From Paenibacillus beijingensis (lineage in GTDB: Bacteria; Bacillota; Bacilli; Paenibacillales; Paenibacillaceae), in assembly GCF_000961095.1 (NCBI RefSeq), contig NZ_CP011058.1, forward strand, positions 5,685,968-5,749,967: DNA of 64,000 nt. Direction: 5' to 3'. The notes under the pieces are model-generated. The model did no database searches and was not told the origin of the DNA. It saw only the letters and a program-made list of their open reading frames with translations. A program made the translations under genes and the position numbers. This document shows positions 18,565 to 26,452 of the stretch, piece after piece. Positions within the stretch are counted from its first letter, which is position 1, and every line of letters starts with the position of its first letter.

Positions 18565-19980
18565 ATGTTTATGCATCAGTCAAAATGGATCATTTTAACC
18601 ATTATCATCGCATGTCAACTTATCGTTGTGCTTGACGCCTCCATTATGGTAACGGCAGTCCCTCAAATCGGTCATTCGCTGCATATGACGGCAACCAGCT
18701 TGACCTGGGTCCATAATGGCTACATTTTGCCGTTTGGCGGTTTCTTGCTACTTGGTGCCCGGGCAGGGGATCTTTTGGGGCGCAGAAGAATGCTTAGTGT
18801 AGGCATTGGACTATTCTCGCTTGCCTCTATGCTGGCCGGTTTGGCGCCGACAGCCGAATTTTTGCTTGTTTCCCGTGCATTCCAAGGCTTTGCGGCTGCA
18901 TTGACAACACCTGCTGCGCTAGCATTACTGTCAGCGAGCTTTGTAGAGGCCAAGGAACGTTCCAGAGCGATCGCGGTGTACAGCGCGGTTTCGGCTGGAG
19001 GCGGCAGTATCGGTCTCATTCTTGGCGGATTCTTCACCGATTTTATTTCTTGGCGCGTCGGGATGTTTATCAATGTACCCATTGGGATTGCTTTGCTGTA
19101 TTTGGTACAGAGGTTTATACAGAAAACAGATACGAGAACCGGACGTTTTGATCTCTGGGGCGCGGTGACGTCCGTCATCGGCATGACCGCGTTGGTATAC
19201 GGCTTTATTCAAGCTGCGGATCAAGGTTGGGGGAAACCCGAAACATTGATTTCGCTTGCAGCCGGGATTGTTTTGTTAGCGGTATTCGTGTTGATTGAAG
19301 CTCGAACGAAAGAGCCGATCATTCCACTCCGGTTGTTTGCGAGCCGTCAGCGGACCGGGGCTTATCTCGGAAGGTTCCTATTGTTGTGCGGGAATTTTTC
19401 GCTCTTTTTCTTTATCCCTCAATTTTTGCAGAACGTCTTGGATTTCAGCTCTTTTGAAGCCGGTCTTGCTTTCCTGCCATTTAATGGCGCCATGTTCGGG
19501 ATGTTGTATCTGATGCCGCGGTTGGTGCACCGATTTGGAAATATAAAAGTCCTTATTGCCGGTTTGCTATTGGCAATCATCGGTACAGCCTGGATGAGCC
19601 AAATCGTCTCCATACACGTTCAATTCTTCCCGCAAATGTTCATCCTATTGGCCATCATGGGCATTGGCACCGGGATGGCTCTCCAACCGTTCACCTCTTT
19701 GGGGCTCTCGGATGTGGATTCTCGCGATACCGGTGCCGCTTCGGGTCTTATTAATGTCGCGCATCAAAGCGGCTCCTCGTTGGGTCTGGCTGTTCTCATA
19801 ACCGTATTTGATGCAGCTATCCGTACGACGGGTCAACCTTCAAAGCTGCAATTCGCTCATGCAATATCGGATTCCATATTGGGATCAGCAGTATTTATTA
19901 CATCAGCCCTTGTTGCGACGCTTTTCTACCTTCTTCCAGCACACCAACCTGCTCGAAAACAATCATTAATCGATTCTTGA
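18565..19980 (+). CDS. MFS drug exporter, EmrB/QacA (DHA2) type
   Basis: 471-residue proton-driven exporter of the 14-helix DHA2 family. Signatures are LDASIMVTAVPQIG in helix 1, ARAGDLLGRRRML between helices 2 and 3, and a conserved acidic residue in helix 1. It would export a drug or a toxic metabolite. The long open frame reaches back to 18493, but ATG 18565 follows AAGGAAAGGA. Neighbour of a divergent AraC regulator. Confidence 0.92.
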   Translation: MFMHQSKWIILTIIIACQLIVVLDASIMVTAVPQIGHSLHMTATSLTWVHNGYILPFGGFLLLGARAGDLLGRRRMLSVGIGLFSLASMLAGLAPTAEFLLVSRAFQGFAAALTTPAALALLSASFVEAKERSRAIAVYSAVSAGGGSIGLILGGFFTDFISWRVGMFINVPIGIALLYLVQRFIQKTDTRTGRFDLWGAVTSVIGMTALVYGFIQAADQGWGKPETLISLAAGIVLLAVFVLIEARTKEPIIPLRLFASRQRTGAYLGRFLLLCGNFSLFFFIPQFLQNVLDFSSFEAGLAFLPFNGAMFGMLYLMPRLVHRFGNIKVLIAGLLLAIIGTAWMSQIVSIHVQFFPQMFILLAIMGIGTGMALQPFTSLGLSDVDSRDTGAASGLINVAHQSGSSLGLAVLITVFDAAIRTTGQPSKLQFAHAISDSILGSAVFITSALVATLFYLLPAHQPARKQSLIDS

Positions 19981-20331
19981 TACAAGGCCGGTATAAGTAT
20001 AAACACGGGAGAAATTCCGCCGAAACTAATAGTGCTAGGAATAATGAGCGAGTTTTGCAAGGTAATGAGGTGTAAGGCTTCAGATCGTAAGCCTTGACAC
20101 GTAATGATCTACGTATTCTCTTACTTGTTTATATTCGATTGTGGGATTACTAAAAATCCGCATTGCTGTATGGGAACAATAAGTCTTTAGAATGCGACTG
20201 CTATATTGAGCTATGTTGCCGCTCGAATCCGATCTTTTCCAACAATCATAGGAAGGCAGGCAATGTTAAAATTGCCTGCCTTAATAAGCTTGATACAAAT
20301 TTATTTATAATTATCTATTTAATCGAAATTC
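19981..20331. other. Intergenic stretch before a Tn7-like end
   Basis: No gene recognised. A hairpin with arms GGCAGGCAAT and complement (about 20254-20283) sits just before the repeat units at 20332. The composition becomes AT-rich towards the repeats. Confidence 0.5.
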
Positions 20332-20403
20332 CAACGAATTTTGCAACAATTCGTCTAACGAATTCTGAAACAATTCTAATTAATTCTGGAATTTTACGCA
20401 ACA
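20332..20403 (+). repeat. Solo Tn7-like right end (second copy)
   Basis: Three tandem units of 21-24 bp: 20332-20352, 20356-20376 and 20377-20397. The last two units are identical over about 40 bp to the right end at 37533-37601 and have the same orientation. Because it abuts the left end that starts at 20404, I read it as the right end of another element inserted earlier at the same site. The rest of that element would lie to the left; no matching left end was found in the window. Confidence 0.65.
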
Positions 20404-20536
20404 TGTGATATTCCATTATTAATTAGAAATCAGAGCACTCTAACCCATGCGGCTCCGCTCTTGTTGTTCCAGAATTCGATAGAACTGAAAGAGTCAAACC
20501 GCGAAATCAGATATATGTTGCAGAATTCCTTAGAAT
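20404..20536 (+). repeat. Tn7-like left end with dispersed sites
   Basis: Begins TGTGATATTCCAT, which aligns with the inverted right terminus TGTGTGAAATTCCAG and continues TTAATTAGAA in both. Further motif copies in inverted orientation lie at about 20463-20484 (TGTTCCAGAATTCGATAG) and 20514-20532 (TGTTGCAGAATTCCTTAG). Both match the right-end unit at 15 of 17 core bases. Dispersed sites on one side and packed sites on the other are as in Tn7. Confidence 0.65.
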
Positions 20537-21057
20537 AAACGAAATCCATTGATTGAATAATTATTCATCAATTAATCCTCAGAAAAGGTACATGGAAGCT
20601 TATCATGATTCAGTTGAACGAATTCACTCCATCGCTTGCAGCGTGGCTAGTCCCAGTTCAAGAGCGTTGAAGAAAAGCCACCGGTTCTCAAGGCTAATAT
20701 GAACTCTTACGACCCTGACAACCTGATGTTCTCTTCAGCTTCATTGTTGGCTGAATCGAATTCATAAACGTCAATCATCTTTATATGCTTCCCATTGCAA
20801 GAAAGAAGTTTTCTGGGATTTATCCGTCAGGTTACGTGACTAAATGCACAATGTGATCAATGAGAAACTTCCATAAGGTTCTAAAACATCTTTTTTACAA
20901 TACTATAAACTTTATTTCGATGCTCTGGGTTGGATGATCTGTTTGAGTACTTTCTAAATTGTTTTTATAGAAAGTTCTCGCTGACCCATATCGCCCAAAT
21001 AAGTTTTAGGTTCTTCTTCTGAAAATAAGACTTTAACAAATCTTCTCTCACAAAGAA
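20537..21057. other. Gene-free stretch inside the left end
   Basis: About 520 bp. I see no supported gene. A weak 60-codon minus-strand frame (20954-21136) overlaps the terminator and the acetyltransferase end and is probably spurious. Confidence 0.5.
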
Positions 21058-21088
21058 GAACAAGGGCATCCAAACCGGATGCCCTTGT
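21058..21088 (-). terminator. Terminator of arsN1-like gene
   Basis: Perfect 11-bp arms CAAGGGCATCC (21061-21071) and complement (21077-21087), followed on the minus strand by TTCTTCTTTG. Confidence 0.8.
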
Positions 21089-21093
21089 GATCT

Positions 21094-21603
21094 TTAATTG
21101 ATATTTTTTTGAATGATCTTCTCCACGACGACGCAATCAATCCATTTTCCCTCGAGCTTGCTGTGTTTTTCATAAATGCCGACTTCCCGATATCCGCAAG
21201 AGATGCATAAACTTCGGCTGGCCGCGTTGAACTCTAATATCCGTGAAGTCAACTTCCAGTACCCAATGCGCTCCGCTTCTTCCGTTAATGCTTGAAGCAG
21301 TTTTTTTCCAATCCCTTTTCCTCGATAGCCGCGACGTATATAAATGGAAAATACTCCTACTCCTTTGTAGACATCGCGCGGGCTGTACGACGAGATTGAG
21401 GCCCAACCGATAAGATGATTATGTTCGCTATGTGCCGTTAGGATCGGAAAGCGTTCGCCTTGGCCCTTAATCCCATCGGTTATTTCTTCAACTATCTTCT
21501 GTTTCGTTTCAAATGTGGACGCCCGTTCGTCAATGCCCTGATTATAAATCTCCGTTATCGCTTCGGCATCCTCTAATTTTGCCTTTTTTATTAGGATGTT
21601 CAT
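21094..21603 (-). CDS. arsN1: ArsN1-type GNAT acetyltransferase
   Basis: 169-residue GNAT enzyme. Family landmarks: AEAITEIYNQGIDERASTFET at the start, GWASISSYSPRDVYKGVGVFSIYI in the middle, acetyl-CoA loop RRGYRGKGIGKKLL, and the ending SRILEFNAASRSLCISCGYREVGIYEKH. This matches the phosphinothricin/arsinothricin acetyltransferase group. ArsN1 acetylates the amino group of the organoarsenical antibiotic arsinothricin and detoxifies it. The location in an arsenic island favours arsinothricin over phosphinothricin. It lies downstream of a second, truncated copy. Confidence 0.85.
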   Translation of the reverse strand: MNILIKKAKLEDAEAITEIYNQGIDERASTFETKQKIVEEITDGIKGQGERFPILTAHSEHNHLIGWASISSYSPRDVYKGVGVFSIYIRRGYRGKGIGKKLLQALTEEAERIGYWKLTSRILEFNAASRSLCISCGYREVGIYEKHSKLEGKWIDCVVVEKIIQKNIN

Positions 21604-21733
21604 CGATTATATACCCCGCAGCAGTATAGGATTATGACTAACTATTTCGTTATTTTCCTGGGATTTCCTGCTGTTTGTTAGATCAATGTGTTCTAAATAA
21701 TTTGTTTAGTTTGGAGATTGATCGAAAAGTTTG

Positions 21734-21760
21734 AAAACTGACCCAGAGGGGGCCAGTTTT
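21734..21760 (-). terminator. Terminator after the truncated acetyltransferase
   Basis: AAAACTG.CC pairs with GG.CAGTTTT around a short GC loop. It lies about 50 bp past the stop codon at 21813. Confidence 0.6.
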
Positions 21761-21812
21761 ATATTAGTACTTGCCGGACATATCGTAATGTGAACGTCCG
21801 CAAGTCGGAAGC

Positions 21813-22148
21813 TTAATGGAAAACCTTCTCCATCATCATAATGTCCACAAACTTCCCGTCTAAGATTCCCTGGTTTTGAAGCGTTCCGACTTCTCGGTAG
21901 GCCGCCCTTCTGTAAAGCCTCTGCCCCAAAGTATTGAAAGGAAACGTAAACAGGACAAGCTTATAAAAGCCATTCTCCTTCGCAAGATCCTCCGCATGCA
22001 GCAGAAGTTTCCGGCCGATGCCGCACCCCCGGTAATTCCGGTGAACGTAGACTGATATATCACCGACTCCATCATAGGCACAGCCGCGAATGTATACGGG
22101 AAACTCATCATTTGATCCTGTTGCTAGTTGATCGCCCTTCATCAACAT
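21813..22148 (-). pseudogene. Truncated second ArsN1-like acetyltransferase
   Basis: Only the C-terminal two thirds of a GNAT domain remain: GVGDISVYVHRNYRGCGIGRKLL (acetyl-CoA loop), then RLYRRAAYREVGTLQNQG and DGKFVDIMMMEKV. The first roughly 80 residues of an ArsN1-type enzyme are missing. The likely start, ATG 22148, overlaps the stop of the ArsI gene, so translation could still be coupled and give about 111 residues. Without the N-terminal strands it is probably inactive. It may be a deletion scar from fusing two neighbouring genes. Confidence 0.75.
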
Positions 22149-22687
22149 CCGCACCCGTTTCCTCCTGTTGCTGCCGGAACTTTTTCGGTTAACTCCTGTG
22201 CCGCAGACGGTGTACAGCATGTAGTGGCGAGCGGTTGCTGCGCAATCTTGTCTACAGAGTTCTCCTCCGATGACGTCGTACAGCACACGGCTTCTACCTT
22301 AGGAGCGTCAGCGGACTCGAATTCGGAATCGGCCTTCGTGAAAAAGACTTCCCATGGATTTCCCTCGGGATCGGTCACCCAAATTTTATCCTGCACCGCG
22401 TAACAGCACGTTGTATTCATCTCATCCAGCGGCAGGAGGCCCGCCTCCTGAAGGCGCTGTCTGGCCGACAGCACTTCTTCTTTGCTCCCGACTTGGAAGC
22501 CGAAATGGTTCAAGACCCCTTTGGATTCGTACGGACGGACATTGAGCGAAAAATGCAAACCCGGGTTAGTCAGTTCGAATTTCGCGTAATTATCTTTCAC
22601 CTTCGTCGGCTCGGCATCGAACAGCTTTTTGTAAAACTGAATAGACGGCTCAAGATTTCTTACATTGATCGCAACATGCATTTTCAT
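22142..22687 (-). CDS. arsI: ArsI organoarsenical C-As lyase, Cys-rich tail
   Basis: Glyoxalase/dioxygenase-fold (VOC) enzyme of 181 residues. His and Glu metal ligands are expected in MHVAINVRNL, LNHFGFQV and PWEVFFTK. The As(III)-binding vicinal Cys pair appears in MNTTCCYAVQDK, the hallmark of ArsI/CadI. It uses Fe(II) and oxygen to cleave the carbon-arsenic bond of trivalent methyl and aromatic arsenicals. The tail after residue 130 is unusually long and carries two more CC pairs (CCTT, CCTP) and ends CGC. This could trap arsenic. Third gene position after a 33-codon ORF. Confidence 0.9.
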   Translation of the reverse strand: MKMHVAINVRNLEPSIQFYKKLFDAEPTKVKDNYAKFELTNPGLHFSLNVRPYESKGVLNHFGFQVGSKEEVLSARQRLQEAGLLPLDEMNTTCCYAVQDKIWVTDPEGNPWEVFFTKADSEFESADAPKVEAVCCTTSSEENSVDKIAQQPLATTCCTPSAAQELTEKVPAATGGNGCGC

Positions 22688-22709
22688 CGCTCATCGATCC
22701 TCTCAATGT

Positions 22710-22811
22710 TTAATAGTTGAAAAATGAGACTTCGCGGGCCGTTTTCTTAATCTCCTGTTGCTGTTGCTTCATCAATATTTCGGCACTGTACCAATTCAAA
22801 TTTGAATCCAT
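22710..22811 (-). CDS. 33-residue small protein before arsI
   Basis: Short frame with ATG 22811 and a good AAGGAG ribosome site. It reads MDSNLNWYSAEILMKQQQQE and ends with basic residues and FFNY. It fills the leader between the MarR-type operator and arsI. Glutamine-rich helix with WYSAE start; no family recognised. It might be a real small protein or only a translated leader. Confidence 0.55.
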   Translation of the reverse strand: MDSNLNWYSAEILMKQQQQEIKKTAREVSFFNY

Positions 22812-22856
22812 CACCTAGTCCACTCCTTATATATAATACCCCGTAAGAATCAATAA

Positions 22857-22876
22857 TTGATAAATGAGATTATCAA
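22857..22876 (-). promoter_or_regulatory. Candidate MarR operator before arsI
   Basis: Inverted repeat TTGATAAAT-GAGAT-TATCAA. A 16-of-20 match lies before the MarR gene at 23443-23462. Shared by two arsenic transcription units, so it is probably the binding site of the MarR protein encoded between them. Confidence 0.55.
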
Positions 22877-22948
22877 GGGGAAGATAACCTCTATCCGGGC
22901 CAATCATGATAATCGGTCGCGTATAGAGGCTGGTTAACTAATTTTCTC

Positions 22949-23407
22949 CTATAGAGGAGGTGTACAGCAGTTGGAGCTTCGACTCATGGCGATGCTGAGG
23001 AGCTGCAAACTCTCCAATACTTGAGCCTGTTTGTCGCTTGGAATATTTTGAAATAACTCTTGGACGTATTCTTCCATTGTCGCGGCAATCGACGAAGCCT
23101 GCTCCTCTCCTTTAGTTGTGAGGGATAAGACGACGTAACGGCGATCTTTCGGATCGGGCATCCGGCTGACCATCTCATGCTCCACAAGCTGCTGCACCTG
23201 ACGGCTGAGCGTGCTTGTATCGACAGACAAAATTTGGGCCAAATCGTTGAGCGACACCTTGGCGCCTTTGCTCAGCTCGTAGATCACGTGGCTTTGAAGT
23301 ACAGAGATACCGCAGCATTGGGCACCGTCTTTCTGAAGCAGACCAAATCTTCGCACGAGAAGCTGCAGTACTTCCCTTACATTCGCATATTGCAGTAATT
23401 GTTTCAT
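22949..23407 (-). CDS. MarR-family regulator with vicinal cysteines
   Basis: 152-residue MarR protein. The DNA-binding part reads VSLNDLAQILSVDTSTLSRQVQQL, with the wing PDPKDRRYV. It has a Cys pair near the N-terminus (GAQCCGISVLQSH) and another at the C-terminus (SSNCCTPPL), both ideal for trivalent arsenic, which suggests it senses As(III) or organoarsenicals directly. ATG 23407 has AGGTGATGG; the longer frame from 23455 is less likely. It stands before the small ORF-arsI set and shares an operator-like sequence with it. Confidence 0.87.
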   Translation of the reverse strand: MKQLLQYANVREVLQLLVRRFGLLQKDGAQCCGISVLQSHVIYELSKGAKVSLNDLAQILSVDTSTLSRQVQQLVEHEMVSRMPDPKDRRYVVLSLTTKGEEQASSIAATMEEYVQELFQNIPSDKQAQVLESLQLLSIAMSRSSNCCTPPL

Positions 23408-23442
23408 TTTTCCATCACCTGAGCTCATTATATGATGTATAT

Positions 23443-23462
23443 TTGATAAATGCAACTATTAA
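23443..23462 (-). promoter_or_regulatory. Candidate MarR autoregulatory operator
   Basis: TTGATAAATG followed by an imperfect inverted arm TATTAA, 36 bp before the MarR start. It matches the site at 22857-22876 in 16 of 20 positions. Confidence 0.5.
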
Positions 23463-23546
23463 ATTTTGAGATCATTACACGAAAGTTGTCCATGCGACAA
23501 GAAATTGTACTACTTTTAGTTCTTCTGACCGAAGGATACTAAAAAG

Positions 23547-23585
23547 GAAAGGTTGATCCTCATCACTATGAAGATCAACCTTCCC
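23547..23585. terminator. Terminator between arsenic units
   Basis: GGAAAGGTTGATC (23547-23559) pairs with GATCAACCTTCC (23574-23585). It lies downstream of the phosphatase gene, whose stop is at 23648, and ends the arsR operon. Confidence 0.78.
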
Positions 23586-23647
23586 TCATACCATTACTTA
23601 CTCGATCATCTTCACCGGATATTACATATTCGGCGGAAGTTAGAAAA

Positions 23648-24088
23648 TTACATCGGATATAGTTTAAGAAGCGATTCCCTTTGTGCGGGCTTAAGATCAA
23701 TTACCTGACGGATGCTCTTGGCTTTAGCCTCTGCTTCCTCAATTGTTTTTGCCTCGCCAAGCTCAATAAGTGTTCCGGTGGCGACAGTACCTGTCCTACC
23801 CTTTCCACCGCCGCAGTGAAACGCGACTTTCTTGCCGCTGTTATAAGCACTAACGACTTCATCGATGGCTTTCTTGAAGAGCCTTTCTTGGCTTTCGGTT
23901 GCATTGTCTCCGAGAGGAATTTGAATCCACTCCACGTCTGCATCCGGATAAGCACACCCAGTTGCTTCTCCTCGAAGGTCAACCACAACCTCCACGCCTT
24001 CATTTTTTACCATTGCCTCTACATCTGCAGCTCCGCCAAGAAAGATTTTATCTTCAATAAGAGCCTGATAATTCTTTTCTGAATTCAT
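23648..24088 (-). CDS. Dual-specificity phosphatase-like protein
   Basis: 146-residue protein of the Cys-based phosphatase fold. The catalytic loop AFHCGGGKGRTGT holds the CX5R motif, with a conserved upstream Asp region DLRGEATGC. Such enzymes hydrolyse phosphotyrosine, phosphothreonine or small phospho-compounds. The start overlaps the stop of arsI by 4 bp, so it belongs to the arsR-arsB-arsC-arsI operon. Its role in arsenic handling is unknown; acting on an arsenylated or phosphorylated intermediate is a guess. Confidence 0.85.
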   Translation of the reverse strand: MNSEKNYQALIEDKIFLGGAADVEAMVKNEGVEVVVDLRGEATGCAYPDADVEWIQIPLGDNATESQERLFKKAIDEVVSAYNSGKKVAFHCGGGKGRTGTVATGTLIELGEAKTIEEAEAKAKSIRQVIDLKPAQRESLLKLYPM

Positions 24089-24561
24089 TTGAACGCTCCT
24101 TTTTTGAATGAACCAAACTCAATCGCCACCGGCCCGGAAGGTGGAGCGCAGCAAAGCGACATATCGCGCACTTCACCGGCAGACTCAAATTCCGAATCCT
24201 CTTTCGTGTAAAAAATCTCCCAGGCATTCCCGTCCGGGTCGTAAACCCACACTTTATCTTGTACCGCATAGCAGCATGTCGTATTCATCTCTTCAATGAG
24301 AAGCAGACCGGACTGGCGCAGCCGCTCTCCCATCGCAAGCACTTCTTCAGTATCGTTAACCTGGAACCCGAGATGGTTGAGCACGCCTTTTTTCTCAAAG
24401 GGTCGGACATTTAATGAAAAATGAAGGGCTGGATCGTTCAGCTCAAACTTTGCGTAGTTGTCTTTCACTTTTATCGGTTCGGTCCCGAAGAACGCGCGGT
24501 AAAAATCGAGTGATTGTTGAAGGTCCGTGCAGTTTACAGCCACGTGCATCCTTTTAATCAA
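24085..24561 (-). CDS. arsI: ArsI organoarsenical C-As lyase, second copy
   Basis: 158-residue ArsI with the same layout as the other copy: MHVAVNCTDL, LNHLGFQV, MNTTCCYAVQDK (As-binding Cys pair) and NAWEIFYTK. A shorter tail carries only one further CC pair (LCCAPPS). It cleaves C-As bonds of trivalent organoarsenicals. It sits 1 bp after arsC in the operon, overlapping the phosphatase gene by 4 bp. Confidence 0.92.
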   Translation of the reverse strand: MIKRMHVAVNCTDLQQSLDFYRAFFGTEPIKVKDNYAKFELNDPALHFSLNVRPFEKKGVLNHLGFQVNDTEEVLAMGERLRQSGLLLIEEMNTTCCYAVQDKVWVYDPDGNAWEIFYTKEDSEFESAGEVRDMSLCCAPPSGPVAIEFGSFKKGAFK

Positions 24562-24562
24562 A

Positions 24563-24988
24563 TTATTTACCTTCTTTCAAAAATTGCTCGATCCGATTCT
24601 TTATCGAATCACGTACTTCGCGGAACTTATCCATGACTTCCTCTCCCGTTCCTGTCGCTTTCGCCGGATCGTCGAAGCCCCAGTGCCATTTCACAACGTT
24701 GGGATTGGAGATAACCGGACAATGCTCGTCAGCGTGGCCGCAAAGCGTAATCACATAATCAGCACGGTTTAAAATTTCCGGGTCAATCACATCGGAAGTG
24801 TGCGTGCTGATATCAACTCCGGCTTCATTCATTACTTGGACGGCACGCGGGTTTAATCCATGCGCCTCAAGTCCGGCACTCTTCACTTCATATTTATCGC
24901 TTCCGAGAGCTTTTAAAAATCCGTCGGCAATTTGGCTTCTGCAGGAGTTTCCAGTGCACAGAAAGTAAATAAGCGGCTTGTTGGTCAT
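24563..24988 (-). CDS. arsC: Arsenate reductase, thioredoxin-coupled
   Basis: 141-residue low-molecular-weight phosphatase-type ArsC. The P-loop FLCTGNSCRSQ holds the nucleophilic Cys, and the redox pair Cys is in the loop TLCGHADEHCP. It reduces arsenate to arsenite with thioredoxin for export by ArsB. ATGA overlap with arsB upstream. Confidence 0.96.
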   Translation of the reverse strand: MTNKPLIYFLCTGNSCRSQIADGFLKALGSDKYEVKSAGLEAHGLNPRAVQVMNEAGVDISTHTSDVIDPEILNRADYVITLCGHADEHCPVISNPNVVKWHWGFDDPAKATGTGEEVMDKFREVRDSIKNRIEQFLKEGK

Positions 24989-26439
24989 GATTGATGATCT
25001 CCCTTATCATTTATTTGTTTAATCGCTAAACCACCTTGAGAGCTTTCACTTGTTTGTTTATTTGCAAGCACTGTTTTAATGATCATTACTACGATAAGCA
25101 CCACAACTGCAATGGCCGCAATCAATAGCCAAATACTGATGCTAGTAGTACTTATTACGTAAAGCCATATATATAAGCCTACAAGAGTAATAAACAATGT
25201 TGGAACGGTGAGCAGAATGCCGGTTTTAAAATAGTTGCCCCATGTGATTTTCACGTCTTTACGGGACAATACATGAAGCCATAATAGTGTTGCAAGAGAG
25301 CCGATTGGCGTAATTTTTGGCCCCAAATCGCTCCCGATCACATTTGCGTACACAAGCGCTTCCCGGACAAAGCCTTCTGTAGCAGTCCCTTTGATCGCGA
25401 GTGCATCGATCATGACGGTCGGCATGTTATTCATAATCGACGAAAGGATTGCAGCGATAAAGCCCATCCCGATTGTAGCAGCGAACAAGCCTTGATCTGC
25501 AACGGCTTGAATGACGCTCCCTAGCGCATCAGTGAGTCCTGCGTTTCGAAGGCCATAAACAACGACGTACATCCCGATTGAAAAAATAACGACTGCCCAC
25601 GGTGCTTCTTTAATGACGCGTCTTGTTTCTATGGCAGGGCTGCGCCGTGCTGCCAAAATAAACAGGATCGCGACGATGCCAGCGATTACCGATACGGGGA
25701 CATGAATAAATTGGCTGCCAAAATACGCCACAAGCAAGACGGCGAGAATGACCCAGGAAAGCCGGAATAGCCCTTTATCCTTGATCGCATCATGCGGCTG
25801 TTTAAGCTGCTTTAGATCGTAGCGACCGGGAATCTTTTTCCGAAAGAACAAGAATAAAACAAGCAAACTTGCCAGAAGCGAAAACAGATTCGGAATAATC
25901 ATACGGCTAGCGTATTGCACGAATCCGATTCCAAAATAATCGGCAGAGACGATGTTCACCAAATTGCTGACCACAAGTGGTAGCGATGTCGTATCTGCGA
26001 TAAATCCACTTGCCATAATAAATGGCAAAACCATCTTCTGATCAAATTTAAGCGCTCGTACCATAGCGAGCACGATAGGAGTTAAAATTAATGCCGCACC
26101 GTCATTAGCGAACAATGCAGCTACCGCTGCCCCAAGCAGAACGACGTAGACAAACATGAGCTTGCCGTTGCCTCTTGCGAGTCGTGCCATATGAAGCGCA
26201 GCCCATTCGAAAAAGCCAATTTCATCGAGGATAAGCGAAATCAAAATGATTGCAACAAATGCCAGCGTTGCATTCCATACAATGCCGGTAACAACACCGA
26301 CATCGGCAAAGTGTACGACGCCAAAACATAAGGCGATTACAGCCCCGCCAGCAGCGGACCAGCCAATATTCAGCCCTTTCGGCTGCCAAATCACAAACGT
26401 TAATGTGACCAAAAAGATAAGAAAAGCGATGATTGCCAT
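24985..26439 (-). CDS. arsB: Arsenite efflux permease ArsB
   Basis: 484-residue membrane protein of the ArsB/NhaD group, with about 12 helices. Landmarks are GAAVAALFANDGAALILTPI and the matching second half ILSSIMNNMPTVMIDALAI. It exports arsenite or antimonite. The frame opens at TTG, but ATG 26439 follows GGAGG. Second gene of the ars operon. Confidence 0.95.
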   Translation of the reverse strand: MAIIAFLIFLVTLTFVIWQPKGLNIGWSAAGGAVIALCFGVVHFADVGVVTGIVWNATLAFVAIILISLILDEIGFFEWAALHMARLARGNGKLMFVYVVLLGAAVAALFANDGAALILTPIVLAMVRALKFDQKMVLPFIMASGFIADTTSLPLVVSNLVNIVSADYFGIGFVQYASRMIIPNLFSLLASLLVLFLFFRKKIPGRYDLKQLKQPHDAIKDKGLFRLSWVILAVLLVAYFGSQFIHVPVSVIAGIVAILFILAARRSPAIETRRVIKEAPWAVVIFSIGMYVVVYGLRNAGLTDALGSVIQAVADQGLFAATIGMGFIAAILSSIMNNMPTVMIDALAIKGTATEGFVREALVYANVIGSDLGPKITPIGSLATLLWLHVLSRKDVKITWGNYFKTGILLTVPTLFITLVGLYIWLYVISTTSISIWLLIAAIAVVVLIVVMIIKTVLANKQTSESSQGGLAIKQINDKGDHQS

Positions 26440-26452
26440 TTGAGCCTCCAAT

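Noticed and set aside
20163..20408. 81-codon frame ending in the peptide NSETILINSGI
   Set aside because: The same peptide arises at 37.56 kb only because both frames read through the repeated transposon-end DNA; not a protein family.
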